Source: DASZTU01 sp035547675 (GTDB lineage Bacteria > Pseudomonadota > Alphaproteobacteria > Rhizobiales > Devosiaceae). Taken from it: a stretch of DNA of 17,539 nt. Made by a program: the position numbers and the translations under genes. Location of the stretch: NCBI GenBank assembly GCA_035547675.1, contig DASZUI010000291.1:1-17539 (forward strand), written 5' to 3'. Under the pieces are notes generated by a model. That model was not told the origin of the DNA. It searched no databases and saw only the letters and a program-made list of their open reading frames with translations. Positions 1-6,491 of the stretch are shown piece by piece (within the stretch, counting starts at the first letter, position 1; each line of letters opens with the position of its first letter).

Positions 1-1
1 C

Positions 2-538
2 GGCATCGAGCCGAACGGGCAATTCATCGATTTCGCCATCCGCCACACGCGGGGCAGGGGCCGCGTCACCTATCTCCAGCGCCCGGCGGCCGAAGTGACG
101 GTCGAGCCGCGCAGCTTCGACATCGTCATGTGCCTGGGCGCGAGCTTCGCGTTGGGCGGGCTGGTCGAGGCGCTGGACTGGATGGTCGCGGCGGCGAAAA
201 TCGGCGGCAGCATCGTGCTCGGCGAAATGACGCTGAAGCACCGCCCCTTCTCGCCGCAGGACCAGATCCTGCCGCATGACGCGCTCGACACCATCGGCAT
301 TATCGAGCGTCACGGCGCCGAAGTGTCGGCCATGATCAGCGCCTCGGACGCCGATTTCGAGCGCTATATCAGCCACCACCGCCACGCCACGCTCGCCTGG
401 GCACGAGGCAATCCCGATCATCCCGACAACGCCGACGTGCTGAAACGCAGCCGCGCCGAGTGGGACTACTACCTGAAATGGATCAGGCCCTATCTCGGCT
501 GGACGATCTTCGTGGGGCGGACGACGGGGCGGGAGTGA
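2..538 (+). CDS. Class I SAM-dependent methyltransferase, 3' part
   Basis: The reading frame is open from base 2 and stops at TGA 536-538; the true start lies upstream of the window, so about the last 178 residues are present. The visible part has a methyltransferase-like segment 'FDIVMCLGASFALGG' followed by 'AAKIGGSIVLGEMTLK', which resembles the beta4-beta5 core of a Rossmann-fold class I methyltransferase. The SAM-binding glycine motif would lie in the missing N-terminal part. The C-terminal half is rich in charged and aromatic residues and ends in 'YLGWTIFVGRTTGRE'. The substrate cannot be inferred. A GTG at 95 is in frame but lies inside the fold, so it is unlikely to be the start. The gene converges on the MFS gene, with a palindromic repeat between them. 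Confidence 0.7.
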   Translation, partial: GIEPNGQFIDFAIRHTRGRGRVTYLQRPAAEVTVEPRSFDIVMCLGASFALGGLVEALDWMVAAAKIGGSIVLGEMTLKHRPFSPQDQILPHDALDTIGIIERHGAEVSAMISASDADFERYISHHRHATLAWARGNPDHPDNADVLKRSRAEWDYYLKWIRPYLGWTIFVGRTTGRE

Positions 539-550
539 AGGCCTGTGGCA

Positions 551-604
551 CCCTCTTGCCTTCTCCCCTCGCGGGAGAAGGTGGCGCGAAGCGCCGGATG
601 AGGG
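551..604. repeat. Palindromic intergenic repeat with three-way-junction folding
   Basis: The stretch between the convergent methyltransferase and MFS genes can fold as an outer stem CCCTC (551-555)/GAGGG (600-604) enclosing two hairpins. The first is CCTTCTCCC (559-567) with GGGAGAAGG (573-581); the second is GGCGC (583-587) with GCGCC (591-595) and a GAA loop. From general knowledge, repeats of this type are dispersed between genes in many alphaproteobacteria. Here it may also serve as a two-way transcription stop, although there is no T-tract. Confidence 0.75.
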
Positions 605-607
605 GGC

Positions 608-1864
608 CTACTCCGCGAACACCGGCTCGGTATGCTGGCGATATTGCTCGCCCACGCCGAACAGCTTGCCCTTTTCGGCAATGAGGATGCAGACCAGCGT
701 CAGCGCCGCCACCGTGAGATAGCCCGTCGAGACCGGCCCCACCGTGCCGTCGAAATGCTGCCCGGTAATGCTGCCGATCACCGCCCCGCCCACCGTCTGG
801 ATGAAGCCGAACACCGCCGAGGCCGTGCCGGCGACCTCGCCGAGCGGCTCCATGGAGAGCGAATTCAGGTTGTTGGGCGCAAAGCCGTAGAGGAAGAGCA
901 CGAGCGTGATGAGCACCGCGAAGGCCGCGAACGGCACCGGCGCGAAATGGCTCCAGATGGTCAGCGTGCCGGCGAACAGGATGATCAGCAGCACCGCCGT
1001 ATGCGACAGCCGCCGCATGCCGAGCCGCTGCACGATGGCCGCATTGGCGAAGTTCGAGCCCATCATGATCGCCGCCATGATGGCGAAGGCGACCGGGAAA
1101 TAGGGCCCGAGGCCATAGACTTCGACATAGACCTGCTGGGAGCTCGAGATATAGCCGAACATGCCGCCGAACAGCAGCCCGCCGCAGAGCCCGTAAAACA
1201 GCGCCGTCCGGTTGCTGAGCACCAGGCGGAAGCCCTCGGTCACCGCGGAAACGGAAAGCGGCCGCCGCGCTTCGGCGGGCAGCGTTTCGGGCAGGCGGAA
1301 ATAACTCCAGATGCCGATCAGCGTCGCCAGCACCGACATGAAGACGAAGATGTACCGCCACGAGCCCAGGAACAGGAATACCTGCCCGATGCCCGGCGCC
1401 ACCACCGGCAGCGCCATGAAGACCGTAAAGACCAGCGACATCACCTGCGCCATGTCGCGCCCGGCGAAGCGGTCGCGCACCGCCGAAATCGAAATTACCC
1501 GCGTCGCCGCCGCCCCCAGCCCCTGCACGAAGCGCAGCAGCAGCATCAGCCAGAAGCTTGGCACCAGGATCGCGAGGAAGGCCGCGACGACGTAGATGAC
1601 GACACCCACCAGGAGCGGCGCGCGGCGACCGAAGCGGTCGGAAATGGGCCCGAAGATCAGCTGGAAGATGCCGAAGCCGATCATGTAGGCGGCGATCACG
1701 AACTGCCGTTCGTTTTCGCTGGCGACGCCCAGCGTCTGCCCAATATCCGGCAGGGCCGGCAGCATGACGTCGATGGCAAGCGAATTCAGCGCCATCAGCG
1801 CCGCGACAAGGGCGATGAACTCCGGCCGGGAAATCGACCGTCCCGCCGGCTGCGATTGTGACAT
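608..1864 (-). CDS. MFS transporter, Bcr/CflA-type drug exporter
   Basis: A 418-residue inner-membrane protein of the major facilitator superfamily, DHA1/Bcr-CflA branch, whose members export drugs or metabolites by proton antiport. The first helix carries 'ALNSLAIDVMLPALPDIGQTLGV', close to the Bcr/CflA N-terminus (split here by function, not sequence). The motif-A loop 'GPISDRFGRRAPLLVG' follows helix 2 at about residues 65-80, and about 12 hydrophobic segments run through the protein, as expected for full length. The start at 1864 gives 'MSQSQPAGRSISRPEF'. Upstream in-frame ATGs at 1882 and 1906 exist, and none of the three has a strong Shine-Dalgarno sequence, so the start is uncertain. 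The gene stands alone, convergent with the methyltransferase gene and downstream of the grxD terminator on the same strand. The substrate is unknown. Confidence 0.88.
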   Translation of the reverse strand: MSQSQPAGRSISRPEFIALVAALMALNSLAIDVMLPALPDIGQTLGVASENERQFVIAAYMIGFGIFQLIFGPISDRFGRRAPLLVGVVIYVVAAFLAILVPSFWLMLLLRFVQGLGAAATRVISISAVRDRFAGRDMAQVMSLVFTVFMALPVVAPGIGQVFLFLGSWRYIFVFMSVLATLIGIWSYFRLPETLPAEARRPLSVSAVTEGFRLVLSNRTALFYGLCGGLLFGGMFGYISSSQQVYVEVYGLGPYFPVAFAIMAAIMMGSNFANAAIVQRLGMRRLSHTAVLLIILFAGTLTIWSHFAPVPFAAFAVLITLVLFLYGFAPNNLNSLSMEPLGEVAGTASAVFGFIQTVGGAVIGSITGQHFDGTVGPVSTGYLTVAALTLVCILIAEKGKLFGVGEQYRQHTEPVFAE

Positions 1865-1969
1865 GAAAGTAGTCCGAAACATTGGGCCAGGAGGAGAGCG
1901 GCCCAAATCATCCTACGATCCCCTTTACTCCCATTGTTGCACTTGGCAAGTCGCCGGGAGGATCAAATG

Positions 1970-2027
1970 TCAAAAATGGCCGCACCGTTGTAACGATGCG
2001 GCCATCAAGACTGTTTCCGAAGGAAAC
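1970..2027 (-). terminator. Intrinsic terminator of grxD
   Basis: A 9-bp stem, ATGGCCGCA (1976-1984) with TGCGGCCAT (1997-2005), has extra CGTT/AACG pairing inside. On the minus strand it is followed at once by five T (complement of 1971-1975). A second small hairpin, GTTTCC (2013-2018)/GGAAAC (2022-2027), lies between this and the grxD stop codon. Orientation and position fit termination of the minus-strand grxD transcript. Confidence 0.85.
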
Positions 2028-2036
2028 GGATGCCGG

Positions 2037-2372
2037 TCAGGCGGTCTGCTTGACGGGGATGCCCTGCTCGGCGAGATGCGCCTGCAGCTCACCCGACTGG
2101 AACATTTCGCGCGCGATGTCGGCGCCGCCGATGAATTCGCCCTTGATGTAGAGCTGCGGGATCGTCGGCCAGTTGGAATAGACCTTGATCGCCTCGCGCA
2201 GTTCCTGGTCGGCCAAAACATTGGCACTTTGATATTCGACGCCGAGATAGTTGAGGATCTGCACCACCTGGCTCGAGAAGCCGCATTGCGGGAAATCCGG
2301 CGTGCCCTTCATGAACAGGAACACGTCGTTCGTCTTTACCGCGTTGTCGATGAATTCGTTGATGTCAGCCAT
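2037..2372 (-). CDS. grxD: Grx4-family monothiol glutaredoxin
   Basis: A 111-residue monothiol glutaredoxin of the CGFS class. These cytoplasmic proteins bind a glutathione-ligated [2Fe-2S] cluster, often as a complex with BolA, and take part in iron-sulfur cluster delivery and iron sensing. Visible hallmarks are 'MKGTPDFPQCGFS' with the active-site Cys at residue 30, the cis-proline segment 'WPTIPQLYI' and the glutathione-binding 'GGADI' near residue 82. Length is normal for the family. The start at 2372 is chosen because GAAAGG lies about 8 bases upstream and the N-terminus 'MADINEFID' aligns with family members; the frame stays open further upstream only through repeat DNA. It is downstream of bolA and the DUF gene, separated by a 275-base gap filled by a repeat element. 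Confidence 0.95.
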   Translation of the reverse strand: MADINEFIDNAVKTNDVFLFMKGTPDFPQCGFSSQVVQILNYLGVEYQSANVLADQELREAIKVYSNWPTIPQLYIKGEFIGGADIAREMFQSGELQAHLAEQGIPVKQTA

Positions 2373-2468
2373 GGTCCACGCCTTTCGTCGGCCGGGGCCC
2401 CAGGTTTGCGTGTCTGGCCCGGCAATTGCCTCGTAAATAGGCCTTCCGCCCCCGGGTGTCGAGGGAGC

Positions 2469-2665
2469 CCAGCCATTCGGCTGGACCTGATTTTCGGGGT
2501 GGCGGGGTAGGGTGCATGCTGCCCATCCTTCGACAGGCTCAGGATGAGGAGGAGTTTGCCTCCACGACCTCATGGTGAGGTGCGAGGCGAAGCCGAGCCT
2601 CGAACCATGGGCCACGCGCTCTCTACCTCTCCGCGTCGAAAATCAGGTCAAGCCGAATGGCTTGG
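2469..2665. repeat. REPIN/MITE-like inverted-repeat element, copy A
   Basis: The two ends of this roughly 197-base element are inverted copies of each other. The left arm (2469-2534) starts with the hairpin CCAGCC-ATTC-GGCTGG (2469-2484). The right arm (about 2599-2665) ends with CAAGCC-GAAT-GGCTTG (2649-2664). Each arm also holds a version of the CCTTCGA..CTCAGGATGAG-type repeat, and the centre has CCTCATGG/GAGGTGCGAGG palindromic DNA. The right end runs into the 3' end of the DUF6665-like gene. No transposase is nearby. The element fills most of the gap before grxD. Confidence 0.75.
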
Positions 2666-2998
2666 CTTGCGTCGGAACCACATGGGCGGGGCCTCGCCGA
2701 GGCCGTTGAGCACGATGGGCGGAATGTCGAGCGCGCGGATCACCTCGGTATGGCCGCGGAAGCCGATGAGTTCGCGCTGCACGAAATAGGCCCAGACGGC
2801 CTGCCGGGCCGGGCCGAGATGGGTTGCCCTGTCGGCCTCGGCGGCATTGCGCCAGGCGGCGAGGGTCGCGATCACCTTCTGCTCGGCGGCCAGCAGCGAG
2901 GAGGCGCGCTCCTGCTGGATTTCGCCCTCCAGCGCCGCCTGCCCGGCCTCGGGCCGGACCATGCGAATCAGGTCGAGGGAATCGCGCAGCGATGACAT
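2648..2998 (-). CDS. Small conserved protein, DUF6665-like
   Basis: A 116-residue soluble protein of unknown function. The segment 'ALEGEIQQERASSLLAAEQKVIATLAAWR' (residues about 22-50, quoted here only to locate it in parts: ALEGEIQQERASS, then LLAAEQKVIATLAAW) looks like the helical core I associate with DUF6665, but I cannot search to confirm. The rest is helical, with 'QRELIGFRGHTEVIRALDIP' after it. Its ATG overlaps the bolA stop as TGATG (one shared base), so the two are probably translationally coupled and the protein may act with BolA/GrxD; that is inference. The last residues, 'PSHSA', and the TGA lie inside the adjacent repeat element, so the native C-terminus may have been replaced. 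Confidence 0.75.
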   Translation of the reverse strand: MSSLRDSLDLIRMVRPEAGQAALEGEIQQERASSLLAAEQKVIATLAAWRNAAEADRATHLGPARQAVWAYFVQRELIGFRGHTEVIRALDIPPIVLNGLGEAPPMWFRRKPSHSA

Positions 2999-3231
2999 CA
3001 GTCGGGTACGCCGGTCTGCAGCGCCAGCGCGTGTAGCGCGCCGCCCATGTCGCCCTTGAGCGCCGCGTAAACGAGCTGGTGCTGCTGCACTCGACTCTTG
3101 CCGCGGAACTGCTCGGAGATCACCGTCGCCGCCCAGTGATTGTCATCGCCGGCAAGGTCCCGGATTTCCACCTGGGCGTCGGGAATGGCCGTCTTGATGC
3201 GGCGCTCGATTTCGGCGGCGGGCATGGGCAT
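2998..3231 (-). CDS. bolA: BolA family protein
   Basis: A 77-residue BolA/IbaG-type protein, which works with monothiol glutaredoxins in iron-sulfur cluster trafficking and stress response. The core is visible: 'DDNHWAATVISEQFRGKS' followed by 'RVQQHQLVYAAL', with His32 and His51 as likely cluster-ligand positions and the FxGKS..HxxVY signature of the family. The start at 3231 is chosen because GAGGAG lies 8 bases upstream; the longer open frame reaches back into repeat DNA and is not credible. The stop overlaps the start of the next gene by one base. grxD in the same transcript direction strengthens the assignment. Confidence 0.93.
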   Translation of the reverse strand: MPMPAAEIERRIKTAIPDAQVEIRDLAGDDNHWAATVISEQFRGKSRVQQHQLVYAALKGDMGGALHALALQTGVPD

Positions 3232-3334
3232 GGCAGGCACTCCTCGGGGTGGTTGGCCAAGCATATGGGACGGCGGGGCAGGGGCGTCAATCGGGGAGGC
3301 AGTTGCGCGTGCGGGGACGCACGGTGCGCGCGGC

Positions 3335-3494
3335 CCATCCTTCGACAAGCTCAGGATGAGGTCGTGTTTGCTCAGAATGAGTTCGTTTTTGAACTTGAAC
3401 AAAGAACACCAGCCTCATCCTAAGCTTGTCGAAGGATGGGCAGCGCACACCCTACCCCGCCACATCGAAAAATCAGGTCCAGCCGAATGGCTGG
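3335..3494. repeat. REPIN/MITE-like element, copy B (left arm shortened)
   Basis: The right arm (3428-3494) is an inverted copy of the left arm of the element at 2469-2534, with about 60 of 66 positions matching by eye, and ends in the perfect hairpin CCAGCC-GAAT-GGCTGG (3479-3494). The left part (3335-3362) keeps only the CCCATCCTTCGACAAGCTC block in inverted orientation to 3412-3440; its hairpin end is missing. The element lies between the murQ stop codon, which it abuts, and bolA. Confidence 0.75.
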
Positions 3495-3498
3495 CTGG

Positions 3499-4428
3499 CT
3501 AGGAGGCGCTGCGTTCGGCGGAGCGGGCTTCGCCCTGCAGCATGGCGAGGGCGGGGCGGAGGTGGTCGTGGGCGCGTTCCAGTAGCGTGCGGGCGGTGCC
3601 GAGCCCGTCGGCGCCGGCGGCGAGCAGGATGGCCGTCTTGACCGAACCGCCGGCGGTGTCGAGCGCGGCTGCGGCGTCGTCCTCGCCGACCCCGGCGACG
3701 GCGGCCACGATGCGCCTGGCGCGCTCGCGCAGCTTCAGATTGTCGGCGATCACATTGACCATGTAGCCGTCATGCACATGCCCGAGGCGCGTCGCCATCA
3801 TCGTCGAGAGCATGTTGAGCGCGATCTTCTGCGCCGTGCCCGCGCCCATGCGCGTCGAGCCGGCAATGACCTCGGGCGGCGTGGGCAGGCAGATGGCGAT
3901 GTCGGCGCCCTCAAGCACCGGCGTGCCGGCATTATTCGCCATGCCCACGATTCGGGCACCCCGCGAGCGCGCCGCGGCCATCGCGCCGAGCGCATAGGGC
4001 GTAGTGCCGCTGGCCGAGACCGCGATCAGCAGGTCGCCCCCCGTGAGCCCGGCATCGGCGGCGTCGCGCGCCGCCTGCAATTCGTCGTCCTCCGAGGCGC
4101 CGGCGAGGGTGACGGCGAGCCCGGCCATGCCGCCGGCAATGAGGATTTTGATGCGCTCGCGCGCGATACCATAGGTGCCCGGCAGCTCCAGCGCGTCGGC
4201 CATCGCCATCAGCGCCGAACTGCCGGCCGCTGCATAGACGAGATTGCCGCCGGCCGAGATCGTATCGGCGGCAGCTTCCGCGGCCCGGGCGATCCCGGCA
4301 AAGGCCGAGCGCACCGACCAGGCGGCGCCCATCTGCGCGGTGGCCAGGATGTCGAGGGCTTCGGGCATCGGCCGCAGGTCGAAGCCCCGGGCGCTGACAT
4401 GGGTCTTTTCGGTCTGCGCGATAGCCAT
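3499..4428 (-). CDS. murQ: N-acetylmuramic acid 6-phosphate etherase (MurQ-type SIS protein)
   Basis: A 309-residue cytoplasmic SIS-fold lyase expected to cleave the lactyl ether of MurNAc-6-P to give GlcNAc-6-P and D-lactate in murein recycling. Matches to the family are 'ELPGTYG' (Glu81, at the place of catalytic Glu83 in E. coli), a Glu at 113 close to the E. coli Glu114 position, 'ASGTTPYALG' (140-149), 'GSTRMGAGTAQK' (190-201) and the C-terminal 'GGSVKTAILLAAG'. The usual GAGTSGRL sugar-phosphate loop reads AAAGSSALM here, so the substrate is less certain. The ATG at 4428 has GGAGGTG 5 bases upstream; the open frame that continues through gntR is ignored. It is divergent from the gntR-nagB-nagA operon, whose product NagA uses the MurQ product. 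Confidence 0.85.
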   Translation of the reverse strand: MAIAQTEKTHVSARGFDLRPMPEALDILATAQMGAAWSVRSAFAGIARAAEAAADTISAGGNLVYAAAGSSALMAMADALELPGTYGIARERIKILIAGGMAGLAVTLAGASEDDELQAARDAADAGLTGGDLLIAVSASGTTPYALGAMAAARSRGARIVGMANNAGTPVLEGADIAICLPTPPEVIAGSTRMGAGTAQKIALNMLSTMMATRLGHVHDGYMVNVIADNLKLRERARRIVAAVAGVGEDDAAAALDTAGGSVKTAILLAAGADGLGTARTLLERAHDHLRPALAMLQGEARSAERSAS

Positions 4429-4455
4429 GCGACACCTCCGGCATGCCTGACCAGG

Positions 4456-4485
4456 ATATAATGCCAAAAACATACCACTTGTCCA
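4456..4485 (-). promoter_or_regulatory. Candidate murQ promoter with TGGTAT half-site
   Basis: On the minus strand TGGACA (4485-4480) and TTATAT (4461-4456) are 18 bases apart, ending 27 bases upstream of the murQ ATG. A TGGTAT motif (reads ATACCA at 4472-4477) lies between the two boxes, where a GntR-type repressor could block polymerase. The same hexamer appears on the gntR side at 4605. Inference from sequence only. Confidence 0.4.
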
Positions 4486-4604
4486 GCGGCCATCACTCTG
4501 CAACAGCCAAGGGCCGGAAATCACGACGAAATGCCCCGGAATTGCGCTGGCTTGACGGGATGCGATGGCTGGGCGATGCTGCCACCCGCGAAATGGTCTC
4601 CGAT

Positions 4605-4623
4605 TGGTATTATCATATTTCCA
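4605..4623 (+). promoter_or_regulatory. Candidate GntR operator/promoter region of gntR-nagB-nagA
   Basis: The AT-rich stretch TGGTATTATCATATTTCCA stands out in GC-rich DNA 58-76 bases before the gntR start. It contains TGGTAT, the inverse of ATACCA on the murQ side, and a -10-like TATTAT. No convincing -35 box precedes it. A second TGGT lies at 4594. The arrangement fits autoregulation by the GntR protein, but the exact operator is not proven. Confidence 0.35.
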
Positions 4624-4680
4624 GGCGGAGGCGGGTGGCGCTATTGTCGGCGCGCATGGGAAGCGGCGGAGCAAAGCAGC

Positions 4681-5466
4681 ATGGCGGAACTGTCGGGCAG
4701 CCTGTTCGCCATCGCGCCGGTGCTGTCCGAGCGCGACGGGCCGCTCTATCTGCAGCTCAAGCGCTGGATCGAGGAGGCCGTGCAGAGCGGGCTGGTGAAG
4801 CCCGGCGACGCCTTGCCCTCGGAACGCGATCTTGCCGCGCGCGCCGAGGTATCGCGCGTGACCGTGCGCAAGGCGGTGCAGCATCTGGTGCGCGACGGCG
4901 TGCTGGTGCAGAGGCACGGCTCCGGCACATTCGTTGCCACCCATGCGCCGCGCGTCGAGCAGTCGCTGAGCCAGCTCACTTCCTTTACCGAGGACATGGC
5001 GCGGCGCGGCATGTCCGTGCGCGCGCTCTGGCTCGACCGCGGGCTCTATGTGCCCTCGCCCGAAGAGACGGTGGCCCTCGGCCTCTTTCCGGGCGAGCGA
5101 GTGGCGCGCATCGCCCGCCTGCGCCTTTCCGGCGAAACGCCGCTCGCCATCGAGCGCGCCTCGCTCGCCGCGAGCATACTGCCCAATCCCGCGGCGATCG
5201 AGAATTCGCTCTATGCGCATCTCGAAAAGCAGGGCAACCGGCCGATCCGCGCCATCCAGCGCATCCGCGCGGCCAACCTCGGCGAGGAGGACGCAAACCT
5301 GCTGCAGGTGCCGGCGGGCTCGGCTGGGCTCAATATCGAGCGCACCTCCTATCTTGCCTCGGGCCGCGTCATCGAGTTCACGCGCTCGATCTACAGGGGG
5401 GACGCCTATGATTTCGTCGCCGAGCTCCGGCTGGGCGAGCAACCGCAAAACGGACTGATCCGATGA
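4681..5466 (+). CDS. GntR/HutC-family regulator of amino-sugar genes
   Basis: A 261-residue transcription factor. Residues about 18-86 form the GntR winged helix-turn-helix ('GPLYLQLKRWIEEAV', 'LPSERDLAARAEVSRVTVRK', 'RHGSGTFV'). Residues about 105-250 look like a UTRA ligand domain, with the 'FTRSIYRGDAYDF' ending typical of the HutC subfamily. By context it would be a NagR/NagQ-type repressor that senses an amino-sugar phosphate and controls nagB-II, nagA and perhaps the divergent murQ. The ATG at 4681 is preceded by GGAG about 11 bases away, a loose spacing; a nearby ATG at 4656 is out of frame. Its TGA overlaps the next ATG as ATGA, implying coupled translation. No symbol is given because several names are used for this group. 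Confidence 0.9.
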   Translation: MAELSGSLFAIAPVLSERDGPLYLQLKRWIEEAVQSGLVKPGDALPSERDLAARAEVSRVTVRKAVQHLVRDGVLVQRHGSGTFVATHAPRVEQSLSQLTSFTEDMARRGMSVRALWLDRGLYVPSPEETVALGLFPGERVARIARLRLSGETPLAIERASLAASILPNPAAIENSLYAHLEKQGNRPIRAIQRIRAANLGEEDANLLQVPAGSAGLNIERTSYLASGRVIEFTRSIYRGDAYDFVAELRLGEQPQNGLIR

Positions 5467-6491
5467 CCGAAAAGACCTATATGCGGCGCGAGATCGAGGA
5501 GATCCCCGAGGCCGTGCGGCGCTTCATCACCGGCAGCGAGCGCCTGCTCGCCGAAGCCGGGCAGGCGCTGAAGAAGCGCAACCCGGCGGTGGTCGCGACC
5601 GTGGCGCGCGGCTCTTCCGACCATGCGGCGAATTTCCTCAAATATGCAATCGAGCTGACCGCCGGCGTGCCGGTCGCCTCCGTGGGGCCCTCGATCGTTT
5701 CCATCTACGGCCGCCAGCTGAAGCTCGACCGCGGCGTGGCGATCTCGATCTCCCAGTCGGGCAAGAGCCCCGACATCGTGGCGCTCGCGGAATCGGCGAA
5801 GAAGGGCGGCGCGCTCGGCATCGCCATCACCAATACGCCGGCCTCTCCGCTTGCCGGCGCGGCAGACTTCACCATCGACCTCATGGCCGGCCCGGAGCGC
5901 AGCGTCGCCGCCACCAAGACCTTCGTCAGCTCGGTGGTCGCCGGCCTTGCGCTCGTCGCCAACTGGGCCGCCGACCAGCGCCTTCTCGAAGCGCTGGCGG
6001 TGCTGCCGGTGGCGCTGGAGGCGGCCGTCAAATGCGACTGGTCGCCGCTCATCGAAGCGCTCGATGGGCACCAGTCGCTCTATGTGCTGGGGCGCGGACC
6101 GGCCCTTGCCATTGCCAGCGAGGCGGCGCTGAAATTCAAGGAAACCTGCGGCATCCACGCCGAAGCCTATAGTGCCGCCGAGGTGATGCACGGCCCGGTC
6201 CGCATCGTCGAGGGCGGCTTTCCGCTGCTGGTATTTGCGGCGCGCGACGCGGCGGAACCGTCGGTCGCCGGCATGGCCGACAAGCTCGCGGCACGGGGCG
6301 CCGCGACCTTCATCACCTCCGAGCGGGTCAGCGCGGCCCGGCAATTGCCCTTCGCCGTTTCCGGCCATCCGCTGACCGACGCGCTGGTGCTGATCGTCTC
6401 CTTCTATGGCTTCGTCGAGGCGCTGTCCCGCCATCGCGGCTACGACCCGGACCAGCCGCCGCACCTCAACAAGGTGACCGAAACGCTATGA
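5463..6491 (+). CDS. nagB-II: SIS-domain glucosamine-6-phosphate deaminase (NagB-II type)
   Basis: A 342-residue cytoplasmic enzyme with two SIS domains (about 35-165 and 200-330), like the isomerase half of GlmS but without the N-terminal glutaminase. Such proteins in nag operons act as GlcN-6-P deaminases (NagB-II), giving fructose-6-P and ammonia, and replace the unrelated NagB-I. Visible motifs: 'ARGSSDHAANF' (48-58), 'SISQSGKSPD' (95-104), 'GPERSVAATKTF' (143-154), 'GRGPALAIASEAALKFKE' in the second domain, 'AEVMHGP', and the C-terminal 'PPHLNKVTETL' equivalent to the GlmS tail. It overlaps gntR and nagA by 4 bases each (ATGA), so the three genes form a tight operon. An AgaS-like sugar isomerase is the main alternative; nagA next door favours NagB-II. 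Confidence 0.88.
   Translation: MTEKTYMRREIEEIPEAVRRFITGSERLLAEAGQALKKRNPAVVATVARGSSDHAANFLKYAIELTAGVPVASVGPSIVSIYGRQLKLDRGVAISISQSGKSPDIVALAESAKKGGALGIAITNTPASPLAGAADFTIDLMAGPERSVAATKTFVSSVVAGLALVANWAADQRLLEALAVLPVALEAAVKCDWSPLIEALDGHQSLYVLGRGPALAIASEAALKFKETCGIHAEAYSAAEVMHGPVRIVEGGFPLLVFAARDAAEPSVAGMADKLAARGAATFITSERVSAARQLPFAVSGHPLTDALVLIVSFYGFVEALSRHRGYDPDQPPHLNKVTETL

Noticed and set aside
632..1861. 409-codon plus-strand frame opposite the MFS gene
   Set aside because: His/Arg/Glu-rich composition of an antisense frame to membrane-helix codons; the minus-strand MFS protein is unambiguous.
2373..2615. N-terminal extension of grxD through the repeat region
   Set aside because: The extra residues are encoded by the inverted-repeat element; the start at 2372 has a ribosome site and matches the family length.
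4443..5411. 322-codon plus-strand frame overlapping gntR
   Set aside because: Out of frame with the GntR domains; composition is Arg/Ala-rich without motifs.
4429..5448. Extension of the murQ frame back through gntR
   Set aside because: The frame is open by GC bias only; the ATG at 4428 has a strong ribosome site and the GntR protein is clear on the other strand.
5463..6491. glmS (glucosamine-fructose-6-phosphate aminotransferase)
   Set aside because: The N-terminal glutaminase domain with its Cys is absent and the gene lies in a catabolic nag operon, so NagB-II fits better.
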